The translations under genes and the position numbers were made by a program. The notes below the pieces were generated by a model. The model had not been told where the DNA came from. It saw nothing but the letters and a program-made list of their open reading frames with translations, and did no database searches. DNA of 64,000 nucleotides from Clostridium_AD sp937920395 (GTDB taxonomy: Bacteria > Bacillota > Clostridia > Clostridiales > Clostridiaceae), in assembly GCA_052274345.1 (NCBI GenBank), contig DAVZGP010000016.1:1-64000 (forward strand), in the 5' to 3' direction. Shown here in pieces: positions 25,263 through 34,347 of the stretch. The stretch's first letter is position 1; the number at the start of each line of letters is the position of its first letter.

Positions 25263-25682
25263 ATGAGAAAGTACATATTTATAGCCATAGGTGGAATGCT
25301 AGGGGCTATATTAAGATATTTTATAAAAAATATACATATTTATCATTATAAAGAAGTTATACCAATAAACACATTGTTAATAAATATTTCTGGTACTTTC
25401 CTATTATCACTTATACTAACAGTCGCATATGAAATTTATGTGATCGATGCTGATATAAGACTAGGAATTGCTACTGGATTTTTGGGGGCCTTCACAACTT
25501 TTTCTACACTTTGCAAAGAAACTGTAAATCTTATGAAGCAAGGAGACTATTATTCTTCTATATCCTATATTGGCTTCTCAGCAATGTTCGGACTTGCTGC
25601 AGCTTACTTTGGAGTAATAGTTGCAAGAGAAGTAGTTTCAATTTTTATAAGTAATAAGAATAGCCCTAGTGATGTAGGCTAG
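25263..25682 (+). CDS. crcB: Fluoride channel CrcB/Fluc, subunit 1
   Basis: 139 residues, four membrane segments. Family motifs: GGMLGAILRYF near the N terminus, PINTLLINISGTFLLSL (pore Asn) and GFLGAFTTFSTLCKE. Fluc channels are dual-topology dimers that export fluoride passively. It is followed 24 bases later by a second crcB; paired genes are common in Firmicutes and may form heterodimers. No fluoride riboswitch was seen upstream. Confidence 0.92.
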   Translation: MRKYIFIAIGGMLGAILRYFIKNIHIYHYKEVIPINTLLINISGTFLLSLILTVAYEIYVIDADIRLGIATGFLGAFTTFSTLCKETVNLMKQGDYYSSISYIGFSAMFGLAAAYFGVIVAREVVSIFISNKNSPSDVG

Positions 25683-25706
25683 ATTTATCCATAGGAGGTT
25701 TATTTC

Positions 25707-26060
25707 ATGACATATGTGTTAGTTGCAATCGGTGGAGCCGCCGGAAGTTTGGTTAGGTACAGCCTTGGTAAATTTATAAGTGAAAAATCAAAACGCTCTT
25801 TTCCAATAGGTACTTTTATAATTAATATTACAGGTGCCCTTTTGCTTGGGTTTGTAAGCACAATTGGAGTAAGTAGTAATATTATGCTACTAATTGGAGA
25901 TGGTTTCCTAGGTGCATACACAACTTTTTCAACTTTTATGTATGAGGGCTTTAATCTATTTCAAGAAAAAGAAAAACTGAATGCTTTTATATATATTTTA
26001 TGTACATTAATACTTGGAACTATAGGTTATGAAATAGGAAGCAAACTAGGTAGTTTATAA
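25707..26060 (+). CDS. crcB: Fluoride channel CrcB/Fluc, subunit 2
   Basis: 117 residues, four membrane segments, with GGAAGSLVRYSLGKF, FPIGTFIINITGALLLGF and GFLGAYTTFSTFMYE. GGAGG precedes the ATG. Partner of the upstream crcB. Confidence 0.92.
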   Translation: MTYVLVAIGGAAGSLVRYSLGKFISEKSKRSFPIGTFIINITGALLLGFVSTIGVSSNIMLLIGDGFLGAYTTFSTFMYEGFNLFQEKEKLNAFIYILCTLILGTIGYEIGSKLGSL

Positions 26061-26082
26061 AACGGAGGGATAAGATAGCACG

Positions 26083-26469
26083 CTATTTTACCCCTTTAGC
26101 TTTTACAATGTTTTGATATGATGATAATAAAGGTATACTAAGTCCATACGCTTTAATTTCATATTTTTGATTAATTCTAAGTCCCCAATACATATCTTCC
26201 GATGATATTTTAAATTCTAGTAGGCTGTTATCATTTCTAAATATCCTTATATCACCATTTTGAAGTTCCGTATAAATTAAATAAGTAGTCTTGTTTTCAT
26301 TTTGTATTATCCGTTTACTCTCAATCGTTACTACATAAGTACTTCTAAAAAAATGCGGAAAAAATATAATTATACCAACTATTACAAAAAAAATAATTAT
26401 TGCTTTTCTAATTTTAAATCTAGAAAAAGTTCTATTTCTTCTAAATAGATAAGAAATATTTTTTTTCAT
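26083..26469 (-). CDS. Uncharacterised membrane-anchored protein
   Basis: 128 residues: basic N terminus, one membrane segment (about 24-44), then an extracytoplasmic beta-rich domain (YVVTIESKRIIQNENKTTYL, DIRIFRNDNSLLEFKI). The pattern resembles a small DUF1523-like or OB-type sensor fold, but I cannot name the family. It converges on crcB with 22 bases between them. Confidence 0.7.
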   Translation of the reverse strand: MKKNISYLFRRNRTFSRFKIRKAIIIFFVIVGIIIFFPHFFRSTYVVTIESKRIIQNENKTTYLIYTELQNGDIRIFRNDNSLLEFKISSEDMYWGLRINQKYEIKAYGLSIPLLSSYQNIVKAKGVK

Positions 26470-26560
26470 AAAATCTCCTTTATTTTATTAACTCCATCCA
26501 CTACAAATATTATTCCTTTTTCTAAATATTAGAACATATACTTTATAATTTTTTTGTATT

Positions 26561-27040
26561 TTAATCAGGTATTATTGCAACTATATATTTTGCTACCTCT
26601 ATGGCTGTTTCATCTATTTCACCATCACCAGCAAAAACCATAGTGCTTGCATTAGCACCTTTACTTAATAATAAATTCATCATACCCTCACTTTTGATCA
26701 CGGATAAAGGAGTACTCTTTTGATCATCTATAGTATTTACATCTGCACCTTTACCAATTAAATATTTCACAATATCCTTATTATCCGTTTTAACTGCATG
26801 CTCTAGTGCAGTTTCTCCACCACTATCTTTATAATTAATTTTTACACCCTTTTGGATTAATTTTTTTACCGATTCAATATCATTATCTTTTATTGATGTA
26901 AATATTTTTTCTTGATTTATAACTGCTGATGTTTGACTATTGTTTTTATAATTTATTTTTCTATTATTTTCATATATTATTATGAACATCAAAGATACTA
27001 TGATAAAACCGCTTAATAATACCATTATTATCTTTTTCAT
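26561..27040 (-). CDS. Membrane-anchored ankyrin-repeat protein
   Basis: 159 residues: N-terminal signal anchor (KKIIMVLLSGFIIVSLMF), then two to three ankyrin repeats (DNDIESVKKLIQKGVKINYK; GGETALEHAVKTDNKDIVKY; IGKGADVNTIDDQKSTPL). Start at 27040 after GGAGG. Such proteins bind partners; none is suggested by the neighbours. Confidence 0.85.
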   Translation of the reverse strand: MKKIIMVLLSGFIIVSLMFIIIYENNRKINYKNNSQTSAVINQEKIFTSIKDNDIESVKKLIQKGVKINYKDSGGETALEHAVKTDNKDIVKYLIGKGADVNTIDDQKSTPLSVIKSEGMMNLLLSKGANASTMVFAGDGEIDETAIEVAKYIVAIIPD

Positions 27041-27164
27041 ATTTTGTATTCCTCCGTCCATATCTCAACCATTATTTGTAAAATTGATTGTTTTAACTAG
27101 TTCTCTTTTTCCACTTAAATTCCTCTATTGTAAATAAACTTTTTTTAAATAGCCATAAAGTAAA

Positions 27165-27205
27165 AATACTGACAGATCATAATCTAATTATGATCTGTCA
27201 GTATT
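27165..27205 (-). terminator. Terminator of the aldo/keto reductase gene
   Basis: A 17-bp perfect stem (AATACTGACAGATCATA, 27165-27181, with 27189-27205), loop ATCTAAT, followed by TTTTTA on the minus strand. Confidence 0.88.
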
Positions 27206-27217
27206 AATTTCTTATAT

Positions 27218-28360
27218 TTATTCAAATAATGATTTAACATTCTTTAATTCTTCTCTAATTGAAATGCCTTGAGGACAATGGGTTTCACATTTACCACACT
27301 CTACGCAGTTTGATGCTCTTTCCTTTTGTGGAACAGCTAAGGAATAATTCTCCTCTTTGTCAAACATAAAATGATTATTATAGAAAGTGAAATTTTTAGG
27401 AATATTTACACCAGCTGGACATGGCATACAATACTCACAAGCTGTACAACTAACTTTTACTTTTTCCTCAATAACAGTTTTAGCCTTGATAACTATCTTT
27501 AATTCTTCATCTGTTAATGAATTAACCTTGACTTCACTTGCCGTTTTTATATTTTCTACTATTTGATTCATTTCATTCATTCCACTTAAAACAACTGATA
27601 CTTCAGGATGGTTCCAAACCCAACTTAAAGCCCAATCTACTGGTGTTCTTTTAATTTCTGCTTTATCAAAAACATCAAGAGCCTCTTTTGGAAGATTAGC
27701 TGCGAGTTTTCCTCCTCTAAGTGGTTCCATAATTGTAACTCCGAGTCCCTTTTTAGATGCATATTTTAAGCCTTCTGTTCCAGCTTGAAAATTCTCATCT
27801 AAATAGTTATATTGAATTTGACAAAATGACCAATCATAATAATCTACTATTTCTTTAAAAATAGGAAGTTTATCATGGAATGAAAATCCTGCATATTTTA
27901 TTCTTCCATCTTTTATCGCTGAATCTAAAAACTCAGATATCCCAAGATTTTTAAGCACAGCCCAGGTATCAGCATTAAGAGCATGTATTAGATAAAAATC
28001 TATGCTATCTGTCTCAAGTCTCTGTAATTGTTCATTTAAGTATTTATCCATGTCTTCTCTTGTTTTTATAAGCCAACTAGGAAGTTTTGTAGCAAGTTTT
28101 ACTTTCTCTCTATAGCCATCTTTCAAGGCCTTTGCCACAAATAGTTCACTTGCTCCTCCACCGCCCATACCTGTTCCATGGTACGGATAAGCAGTATCTA
28201 TGTAATTTACGCCTTCATCTATTGCAAAGCGTACAAGCTTTGTTGCTTTATCATAATCTATTTTAGATTGATCTCCTCCTGGCAAAATTGGAAGCCTCAT
28301 ACACCCAAAACCCAAAGCTGAAACCATTTCATTTGTCTTTCCAAACTTTCTATACAACAT
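27218..28360 (-). CDS. Aldo/keto reductase with ferredoxin-like C terminus
   Basis: 380 residues. N-terminal AKR barrel: GFGCMRLPI, YIDTAYPYHG (Asp and Tyr of the tetrad), ATKLPSW (Lys) and DFYLIHAL (His). The C-terminal part carries two cysteine clusters, CTACEYCMPCPAGVNIP and CVECGKCETHCPQGI, typical of 4Fe-4S binding. This domain pair is common in anaerobes; the substrate is unknown. Monocistronic, with a terminator behind it. Confidence 0.92.
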   Translation of the reverse strand: MLYRKFGKTNEMVSALGFGCMRLPILPGGDQSKIDYDKATKLVRFAIDEGVNYIDTAYPYHGTGMGGGGASELFVAKALKDGYREKVKLATKLPSWLIKTREDMDKYLNEQLQRLETDSIDFYLIHALNADTWAVLKNLGISEFLDSAIKDGRIKYAGFSFHDKLPIFKEIVDYYDWSFCQIQYNYLDENFQAGTEGLKYASKKGLGVTIMEPLRGGKLAANLPKEALDVFDKAEIKRTPVDWALSWVWNHPEVSVVLSGMNEMNQIVENIKTASEVKVNSLTDEELKIVIKAKTVIEEKVKVSCTACEYCMPCPAGVNIPKNFTFYNNHFMFDKEENYSLAVPQKERASNCVECGKCETHCPQGISIREELKNVKSLFE

Positions 28361-28576
28361 TATAATTCCTCCCTTAAATGAGCAATAAAATTTAATCGAT
28401 ATTTATAACATTTTGTAGTTTGTTTTATATGCAATATTATAACATAATGCTTGGACCAATGTATCTGTTTTACAATTTCAAATAAAAATAAAATTTTCTT
28501 AATCTTAATATTATCTTAATATCCTTTTAACATAGTTATGATATTATTTATATATTACGAAGGGAGTGTGAGCTCA

Positions 28577-28660
28577 ATGAATAATGGAAATAAATTTGTT
28601 ATTAGTAAGGATGTTATTGATGAATGTCTTGCTGCATCTGTAGAAAAACCAACTAAATAA
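28577..28660 (+). CDS. 27-residue peptide, isolated small gene
   Basis: ATG at 28577 after GGGAGTG, 27 codons, TAA. The peptide contains NKFVISKDVIDECLAASVEK, with one cysteine and no membrane segment. A plausible promoter (TTAACA, 18 bases, TATATT) precedes it, and a strong terminator overlaps the stop codon, so it looks like a complete tiny transcription unit. Product unknown; a signalling, leader or modified peptide is possible. Confidence 0.6.
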   Translation: MNNGNKFVISKDVIDECLAASVEKPTK

Positions 28661-28697
28661 AAACAAGTCTGACATTAATAATGTAAGACTTGTTTTT
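28659..28697. terminator. Bidirectional terminator
   Basis: AAAAACAAGTCT (28659-28670) pairs perfectly with AGACTTGTTTTT (28686-28697), with a further ACATT/AATGT inside. It serves the small plus-strand gene and the minus-strand gene at 28719. Confidence 0.88.
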
Positions 28698-28718
28698 CAT
28701 TGTGTCCATTACTAATGA

Positions 28719-29123
28719 CTACATATACTTGTCATAAATGCTACAGAACCCCTTAAGAAACCCAATATAAAATTCTTGTGGAATATCAACTTCTGGAAAC
28801 AATTTTGCAATTCTATCAAATTTATTAACAGCTAGAACATTAATATTCTTAATAATGTTTGGTAATAATCCTTTCTCTAAAAGATTAAGATATGAAATTA
28901 AACCTAATTCAAAACCATTTAATTCATAAGGATGAATTTCTTCTTGCTCCTCCTCATAATAAGTTTCAACGAATTGATGAATAACTAACAAAGAATCCTC
29001 TTCACTGTCTTCATTTTCATCAATTTCATTAACTTCTTCAAATTCTTCAACTTCTTCGATATTTTCTGTAATTCTATTGTTAACTTCCTCTTCTTTTTTC
29101 CACTCAATTATTTTTCCCATCAT
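28719..29123 (-). CDS. Acidic uncharacterised protein
   Basis: 134 residues. The first 60 are Glu/Asp-rich and probably disordered; the rest is a compact helical domain (ELNGFELGLISYLNLLEKG, EFYIGFLKGFCSIYDKY). AGGAGG precedes two adjacent ATG codons. No family recognised. Confidence 0.75.
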   Translation of the reverse strand: MMGKIIEWKKEEEVNNRITENIEEVEEFEEVNEIDENEDSEEDSLLVIHQFVETYYEEEQEEIHPYELNGFELGLISYLNLLEKGLLPNIIKNINVLAVNKFDRIAKLFPEVDIPQEFYIGFLKGFCSIYDKYM

Positions 29124-29240
29124 CGATACCTCCTTATTTCAAGTTTTTAGGTTCTGTTTGTTATTTCAATTATTGTTTTATTTTCTTTACTATCATTAAT
29201 ATTCAATTGAGTGGTTATTTGCTCTAAATATTTTTAGACA

Positions 29241-29295
29241 TAAAAATACCCCTCTTTCTTTTAACAAATTTTTAAAATCTGTCTACTTAAAGAGG
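29241..29295 (-). terminator. Terminator of the transglutaminase-like gene
   Basis: CCTCTTT (29251-29257) pairs with AAAGAGG (29289-29295); TATTTTTA follows on the minus strand. The loop is long (31 bases), so the structure is moderately convincing. Confidence 0.65.
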
Positions 29296-29340
29296 AGCAT
29301 ATAATTATTTAAATTATGGATCTATCTTATATAGATTCTT

Positions 29341-30915
29341 TTATTTGCTTTTTATCATAATTGCAACTGATTGTATTTTATTCACAGAGGTTCTAGTCAC
29401 ATAAAGCTTGCTTGCTTTAGTATTAAATGCAGCAAATAAATACGAATATCCTTTAACTACAGTTGCCCTAGATATTGCTCTTGCACCTTTTGTTGAGGCA
29501 GGATTTACAGAATACACATTAACTATATCTCCTGCTAATAATCCTTTTACACATACTTTGCTCTTTGCAACTGATAGGTAACGAGGAATCAAACTTAAAC
29601 TCCTCTGCACTTTGGGATAAGTTTTAGATACAGCCTTACTTGTTTTTTTGCTACTGTTAGTTACAGTTACTTTAATTGCTGTAACTGTTTCACTGAGTTG
29701 AGCTTTAAGTTTTATATTAACATATGGCTTTATTTTAGTGTTTACAACACCGGCTTTAGACATAGTAACAATTGCACTTGCAGTTCCTAGTAAAGTCTTG
29801 CCATTACCACTATAAACTCTTACTACATCACCTTTTATTAATCCAGTTACATTAACATAGTCATTATAAACTGAATTGTTAACTACCGTTATTTGAGCTA
29901 CTGACAAAATTGGTACTGGTAATGCTATAGGCATCTTGGTATTATTAGTAATTGTATATTTCTTAGAAGCTACTGGAAACAATGTCTTGTCCCAAGTATG
30001 ATTTAGCCTCATTTCTGCATCACTACGTAAAGAATAAGTTTCCATTACTCTTCCATTCACATCTGGTAAAGGGTCATTCCAAGTCGTATCTAGGTGATAC
30101 CAACTTCCTCCTACTATTACCATATCCCAAGCATGACTTTCACTTTCAAAACCATTATCTGCAGTTCCTGTTATCATTCTAGCCTTTAGCCCTGCATCTG
30201 TTAGCATTCTATATGCTAGCAATGCATACCCTTGGCATACCGTCTTACCACTTCCGAGTAAGCCCGCATAAGCAGAAAAATTAGTAAGTGAAGTATCATA
30301 AGTTAATTTTTTGCATATATAAGCGTTTATAGCCTTTACCTTTTGAGCTTCAGTCATATTAGGTGTTATTATTTGTCCTAACACCTCTTTAACCTTTGCC
30401 TTTACCTGATTTTCCTGATTATCAGTTTCTAAGTACGAAAATGTGTAATTCACATCAAATTTATTATTACCAAAGTCTGTGATGCTGTAAGTGTAATAAT
30501 CTAATAAATTCTTTTCGTAATCATTACCTGCTGTTTTAATTACTTTTAAAACAGTATTTTGGATGAAGCTTATAGTATCACTAGCAATTTTAGGCCCTGT
30601 ATAACTAATATTCACCCCAGTTGCTCTATTAGCTATGGCATAATTTAATTTTGCTTCAAATTCATTAGCAGTAGTAACCTTATATGTTGCAACAGCTGCG
30701 GCTTTATTCATTGGTATTGACGAATAAGCAGTACTAAAATTGCGAATATAATTATTGCCCTTTAGTTTACTACCTCCAATTAGATAAACCGAACCTGTTG
30801 TAGTTTTACTTTTTTCTTGATTTGCATAAACTAATGGACTTATACTTGAAACCGATACGCCTAACACTATAATTAAAGACAATAATATTTGGCTTATTTT
30901 TTTAAACTTTTTCAC
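29341..30915 (-). CDS. Secreted transglutaminase-like protein
   Basis: 524 residues. Signal peptide (KKFKKISQILLSLIIVLGV, cut near VYA). A transglutaminase-like cysteine-protease fold in the middle has Cys in KTVCQGYALLAYRM, His in SHAWDMV and Asp in HLDTTWNDP. The N-terminal region is a helical pro-like domain. The C-terminal 180 residues hold two Ig-like beta repeats (GDVVRVYSGNGKTLLGTA; GDIVNVYSVNPASTKGARA), possibly wall-binding. Probably a surface protease or cross-linker of unknown target. Confidence 0.88.
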   Translation of the reverse strand: MKKFKKISQILLSLIIVLGVSVSSISPLVYANQEKSKTTTGSVYLIGGSKLKGNNYIRNFSTAYSSIPMNKAAAVATYKVTTANEFEAKLNYAIANRATGVNISYTGPKIASDTISFIQNTVLKVIKTAGNDYEKNLLDYYTYSITDFGNNKFDVNYTFSYLETDNQENQVKAKVKEVLGQIITPNMTEAQKVKAINAYICKKLTYDTSLTNFSAYAGLLGSGKTVCQGYALLAYRMLTDAGLKARMITGTADNGFESESHAWDMVIVGGSWYHLDTTWNDPLPDVNGRVMETYSLRSDAEMRLNHTWDKTLFPVASKKYTITNNTKMPIALPVPILSVAQITVVNNSVYNDYVNVTGLIKGDVVRVYSGNGKTLLGTASAIVTMSKAGVVNTKIKPYVNIKLKAQLSETVTAIKVTVTNSSKKTSKAVSKTYPKVQRSLSLIPRYLSVAKSKVCVKGLLAGDIVNVYSVNPASTKGARAISRATVVKGYSYLFAAFNTKASKLYVTRTSVNKIQSVAIMIKSK

Positions 30916-31171
30916 ATAATCTCCCCCTACTCTAGATGATAACTCTCCTATAAAACAAGGGTATGTTCCACTACCCCTTAAACTTAAAACTTTATATAGT
31001 AAGAACTTTTTACTTTTTATAAATTTATTACAATTATATCATAATAAATTATAACTTATAATATTAAAATATAATATTTCTAATAAAAGTTATATTTATA
31101 ATAATGTGCTATAATTGTGTTATTTGACATATATGAACATTTAATAATAAAAAATAAAAGAAGATGAAAAA

Positions 31172-31642
31172 ATGAATAATAAACTTACTAAAAAAGATGT
31201 AGAGCAGCTCCAAAAGGAATATGATTATCGTAAGGGACCACTAACAATGGAAATAGCACATGAAAAAATGATAGCGGCAGCTCATGGTGACAGAAGTGAA
31301 AATGCTGAATATAAAGCTGCAAAATCAAATATGTACGATAACTTTCGAAGAATGGGTTATTTAATAAAAATGATTAGAAGTGCGCAAATTATGGATGACG
31401 TTATCGGTGAAACTGCCGGTGCAAACATAGGCAATAAGTTATTTATAAAATTTGTTGGCAACGATGATATAGAAGAAATAGAACTTGTAACCACACTTCA
31501 AGTAGATATAATAAACGGTAAATTTAGTATTGAGTCTCCAATAGGAAAAGTATTATTTGGAAAAATAGTAGGCGATATAGTAGAAGTGGATTCCCCTGAT
31601 GGAAACTATAAAATAGAACTTGTAAACATAATCAAACAATAA
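31172..31642 (+). CDS. GreA/GreB-family transcription factor paralogue
   Basis: 156 residues. An N-terminal coiled coil carries the tip motif GDRSENAEYKAAK, which in GreA holds the acidic residues that enter the RNA polymerase channel. The C-terminal domain (FVGNDDIEEIELVTTLQVDI, SPIGKVLFGKIVGDIVEV) is the FKBP-like part. It differs from housekeeping GreA in its first residues and is monocistronic, so I call it a paralogue. TATAAT (31110-31115) may be its -10 box. Confidence 0.85.
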   Translation: MNNKLTKKDVEQLQKEYDYRKGPLTMEIAHEKMIAAAHGDRSENAEYKAAKSNMYDNFRRMGYLIKMIRSAQIMDDVIGETAGANIGNKLFIKFVGNDDIEEIELVTTLQVDIINGKFSIESPIGKVLFGKIVGDIVEVDSPDGNYKIELVNIIKQ

Positions 31643-31648
31643 TTCCAT

Positions 31649-32590
31649 CTATTTTATTATCTGTTTAATATATTTAATTGCTCCATCTGTATGAACCTTA
31701 GCACTGCTAAAAACTTTTTCTAACCTTTTTTTAGTCTCTCTATCTTCTAAGGTTTCAGATATTACAATATTTTTTATTTTCTCCTTGTAAGAACTAAATA
31801 ACAATAAGTTATCAAAATCCGTTTTTGGGAATCCATATCCAATAAAATCTAATTCTTCAGCGTTATCTATATAATATTTCATCTTTTTCCATAAAAGTTT
31901 ATAAAAATTACCTGCAAAATATTTCTGTTTAGTATTTGACATAGGGACAAAAAATGGTACGTCCTCAATAAAAATTTCATTAATAGCATTTTGTTCAAGT
32001 GATATAACATCACCTATATCTGCATTATCATATTTACTCATACTAAACCAATTAAAAGAACCATGAAGTTTTAAAAGTTCTATCTTTTTCTCATCCAGAT
32101 CGCCACCATCAATTTTTGCGCTTTCTTGATATGGATCTTCATTTAAGTTAATACCATATTTTACTACAAATTTACCACACTCACTTAAGTTTTTACAAAT
32201 TTTTTCAATAAATAAATCATAATTAAATGTAACAAGTAGTATATTTTCCTTATAACAATAACATAAAAATTTACCCATAATATCCATTTTGTCAGGATCA
32301 GGCTCACAATTTTTCATTTCATTATATATATGTTTTAACATTTCTTTTCTTAAAGTATAAAATTCTATATCTTCTTTATCACTAAAAAATATTTCTCTTG
32401 ATAATATATAACTAGCACAGTTTTCTACATCAAAATAATCATGTAATTTTGCTTTTGCATTGCTTACAAAATTTTTGAGCAAACTATCTTCCTCAATATT
32501 CTCAAGCAAATCTTTAATTAAAGGCATTGAACTACATAATGCCTTTGAAAATCCTGCTCCAAGAACAATAACCTTTATATATTTTTTCAT
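31649..32590 (-). CDS. Stand-alone SIR2-like domain protein
   Basis: 313 residues. Rossmann NAD-binding signature VIVLGAGFSKAL at the N terminus, then LVTFNYDLFIEK, LLKLHGSFNWF and a C-terminal EELDFIGYGFPKTDFDN, the pattern of SIR2-like proteins found in NAD-depleting anti-phage systems rather than protein deacetylases. No zinc cysteines. It has no co-directional partner gene, so whether it is a defence effector, an incomplete system or a housekeeping enzyme is open. It converges on the gre gene with 6 bases between. Confidence 0.82.
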   Translation of the reverse strand: MKKYIKVIVLGAGFSKALCSSMPLIKDLLENIEEDSLLKNFVSNAKAKLHDYFDVENCASYILSREIFFSDKEDIEFYTLRKEMLKHIYNEMKNCEPDPDKMDIMGKFLCYCYKENILLVTFNYDLFIEKICKNLSECGKFVVKYGINLNEDPYQESAKIDGGDLDEKKIELLKLHGSFNWFSMSKYDNADIGDVISLEQNAINEIFIEDVPFFVPMSNTKQKYFAGNFYKLLWKKMKYYIDNAEELDFIGYGFPKTDFDNLLLFSSYKEKIKNIVISETLEDRETKKRLEKVFSSAKVHTDGAIKYIKQIIK

Positions 32591-32706
32591 ACCTACATGA
32601 CTCCATTTTATTAATTCTATAATTATACTTTACTTCAAAATGCTAATATGTATTCCCATATTAATAAATAACAATAACATGTCCATTAAAAACATAAACA
32701 TAAAAT

Positions 32707-32736
32707 AGCCATGAGCTACTATTATAACCCATGGCT
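32707..32736 (-). terminator. Terminator of the DUF3267 gene
   Basis: AGCCATG (32707-32713) pairs with CATGGCT (32730-32736); ATTTTATG follows on the minus strand. It begins four bases past the stop. Confidence 0.7.
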
Positions 32737-32739
32737 TTC

Positions 32740-33249
32740 CTATACTACATCAAATCCATATATTCTATCAACTATCTTGCTGTTAGAATCATACTTTATA
32801 AGCTTAAAAGCCATATATATGTCACCTGAAGCTCCTAATAAGTTGAGTAGGAATGTTATGCCTCCTAACCAGATAGGTAGCGTCAAAGTTGCAATAGACA
32901 TTACAGTTAATGGTGCTAAAAGTATAATTAAAAATTTAAAACGTTCTATAGGTACCTCAGATATTTCTTGCGTATATGCATATATACCCTTAAACCCATA
33001 CTTTACTTTGCCACCAAAAATCTTATAAGCGAGTCCATGAATACTCTCATGAATAATTGAAATAGGAATCATTAAAAGGAGTACATATAAACAAAAATTA
33101 ATTACTAGATATTTAGTTGGGTAAAAAATATAAGGTTTCAGAAAAAAGTTATCAAGTATATTCCCTACACTCCTACCCAGTAGAAGTACAATTAAAAGAG
33201 CTATTACTGTACACATTACATGTGTTTTCCATGTAATTTTAAAAGACAT
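32740..33249 (-). CDS. DUF3267 membrane metallopeptidase-like protein
   Basis: 169 residues with about four membrane segments and the zincin motif HESIHG (HExxH, about residue 67) followed by a conserved membrane half. DUF3267 proteins are putative zinc peptidases with no known substrate. Confidence 0.82.
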   Translation of the reverse strand: MSFKITWKTHVMCTVIALLIVLLLGRSVGNILDNFFLKPYIFYPTKYLVINFCLYVLLLMIPISIIHESIHGLAYKIFGGKVKYGFKGIYAYTQEISEVPIERFKFLIILLAPLTVMSIATLTLPIWLGGITFLLNLLGASGDIYMAFKLIKYDSNSKIVDRIYGFDVV

Positions 33250-33620
33250 GCCATCACCTCTGTTAGAAGTATTGACATGTCTTTGGGATGTTAAACTTAT
33301 TTAATACACTTTTCCACCTTTCGACAAATGACAGTCACTATTGTCTGTAGCTTGCTTCCCACTTGCTTTGATTAGTCATTAAGACATACCTTACTACTTC
33401 ATATGTATAACTAATCGTATATTTTCTTTTATTAGATGGCTGGTGCAACAGTGGAAACATTTATAGGCACGAAAAACAATTTTGCTTAAAAACTTACCCC
33501 AACCTCAACTCTATTAAATGCACTTCAAATATTCTATTTTTACCCTGCTTTTTCTTTCCATATATATACAAGTGCCTGACCCCTTACAGAGTTTGGAAGT
33601 GAAATGAACAAACTCTGTTG
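33250..33620. other. Intergenic with a repeat and transposase debris
   Basis: No gene. It holds the first 53-bp repeat (33315-33367), a fragment (33371-33401) matching 33861-33891 of the transposase at 29 of 31 bases, and, near the transposase end, the motif AGTGCCTGACCCCTTAC (33571-33587) and an ACAGAGTTTG/CAAACTCTGT inverted repeat. Confidence 0.7.
33315..33367. repeat. 53-bp REP-like repeat, copy 1
   Basis: CACCTTTCGACAAATGACAG to CTTGCTTCCCACTTGCT. About 47 of 53 bases match 34193-34245, same orientation. It contains AGTGAC-type and GGGAAGC-type inverted elements. The pair flanks the REP-associated transposase. Confidence 0.8.
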
Positions 33621-34042
33621 CTACCATTTATATTCCTCTGGCTTCTTTACCATATTTGCTCTCACTGGATTTAGATGAATATACCTACTTGCTTCTAATA
33701 CATATTTATCATCATAAATTATTTCCGAACCATATCTTTCTTGAAAAAGATGTCCAACATAATTATATTTATTATTGAAATATTTAGCATATAAATTATT
33801 TAACCTTCCCATAAAACATTTTATGTGCATTTCTTTTGTTTGTACTTGCAAATGCACATGATTAGACATTAAGACATAACTTACTACTTCAAATTGATCA
33901 CCAGTTTTTTCCAATACATAGTCTAAAGTACCTAAATATACCTTATAATCCTCTTCATCCCTAGATAAATCATTTCTTCTATTTCCTCTAGTTGTAATAT
34001 GCATCATGACATTTGGGTACCATTCTCTAATTTTCTAGTCAT
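33621..34042 (-). pseudogene. REP-associated tyrosine transposase (RAYT), frameshifted
   Basis: Y1-transposase family: HITTRGNRR, the HUH motif SNHVHLQV, and HLFQERYGSEI with YIHLNPVRANMV. The HUH pair and downstream region are intact. Restoring one A in the run at 34031-34034 links ATG 34042 (MTRK) in frame to REWYPNVMMHITTRG. The C terminus ends at EEYKW, shorter than usual. One missing base could be a real mutation or a sequencing error in a homopolymer. Such enzymes move short REP-like repeats, present on both sides here. Confidence 0.85.
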
Positions 34043-34141
34043 CTATAATCCACTTCCTAAATACTTTTTTAGTCTTATTTTAATTATAGACAACCGCATT
34101 TTTTATATTCACTGTAGCAATGCAAAAACAGATTAACAACG

Positions 34142-34177
34142 AAAAAGCTACCGAAATACATTTATATATTTCGGTAG
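34142..34177 (-). terminator. Terminator of the pilus locus
   Basis: CTACCGAAATA (34148-34158) pairs perfectly with TATTTCGGTAG (34167-34177); CTTTTTC follows on the minus strand. It lies about 170 bases past the last pilin-like gene, with the 53-bp repeat copy 2 between. Confidence 0.85.
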
Positions 34178-34192
34178 TTTCCTCCAGTTTCG

Positions 34193-34245
34193 CACCTTTC
34201 GACAAGTGACAGTCACCATTGTGGGGAGCTTGCTTCCCACTTGCT
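34193..34245. repeat. 53-bp REP-like repeat, copy 2
   Basis: Partner of 33315-33367. It lies between the pilus genes' end and their terminator, so it is transcribed with them. On the minus strand GTGGG and CCCAC can pair, as can GTGAC and GTCAC. A hairpin GTTCAACC/GGTTGAAC (34250-34268) precedes it. Confidence 0.8.
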
Positions 34246-34347
34246 TATTGTTCAACCTAGATGGTTGAACTTGCTATAGAAATTATTCACTTCTACATGG
34301 GTTTTACCATTTTTATTTTAGGTACTTTTGAAAAGCCGTATAAGAAA

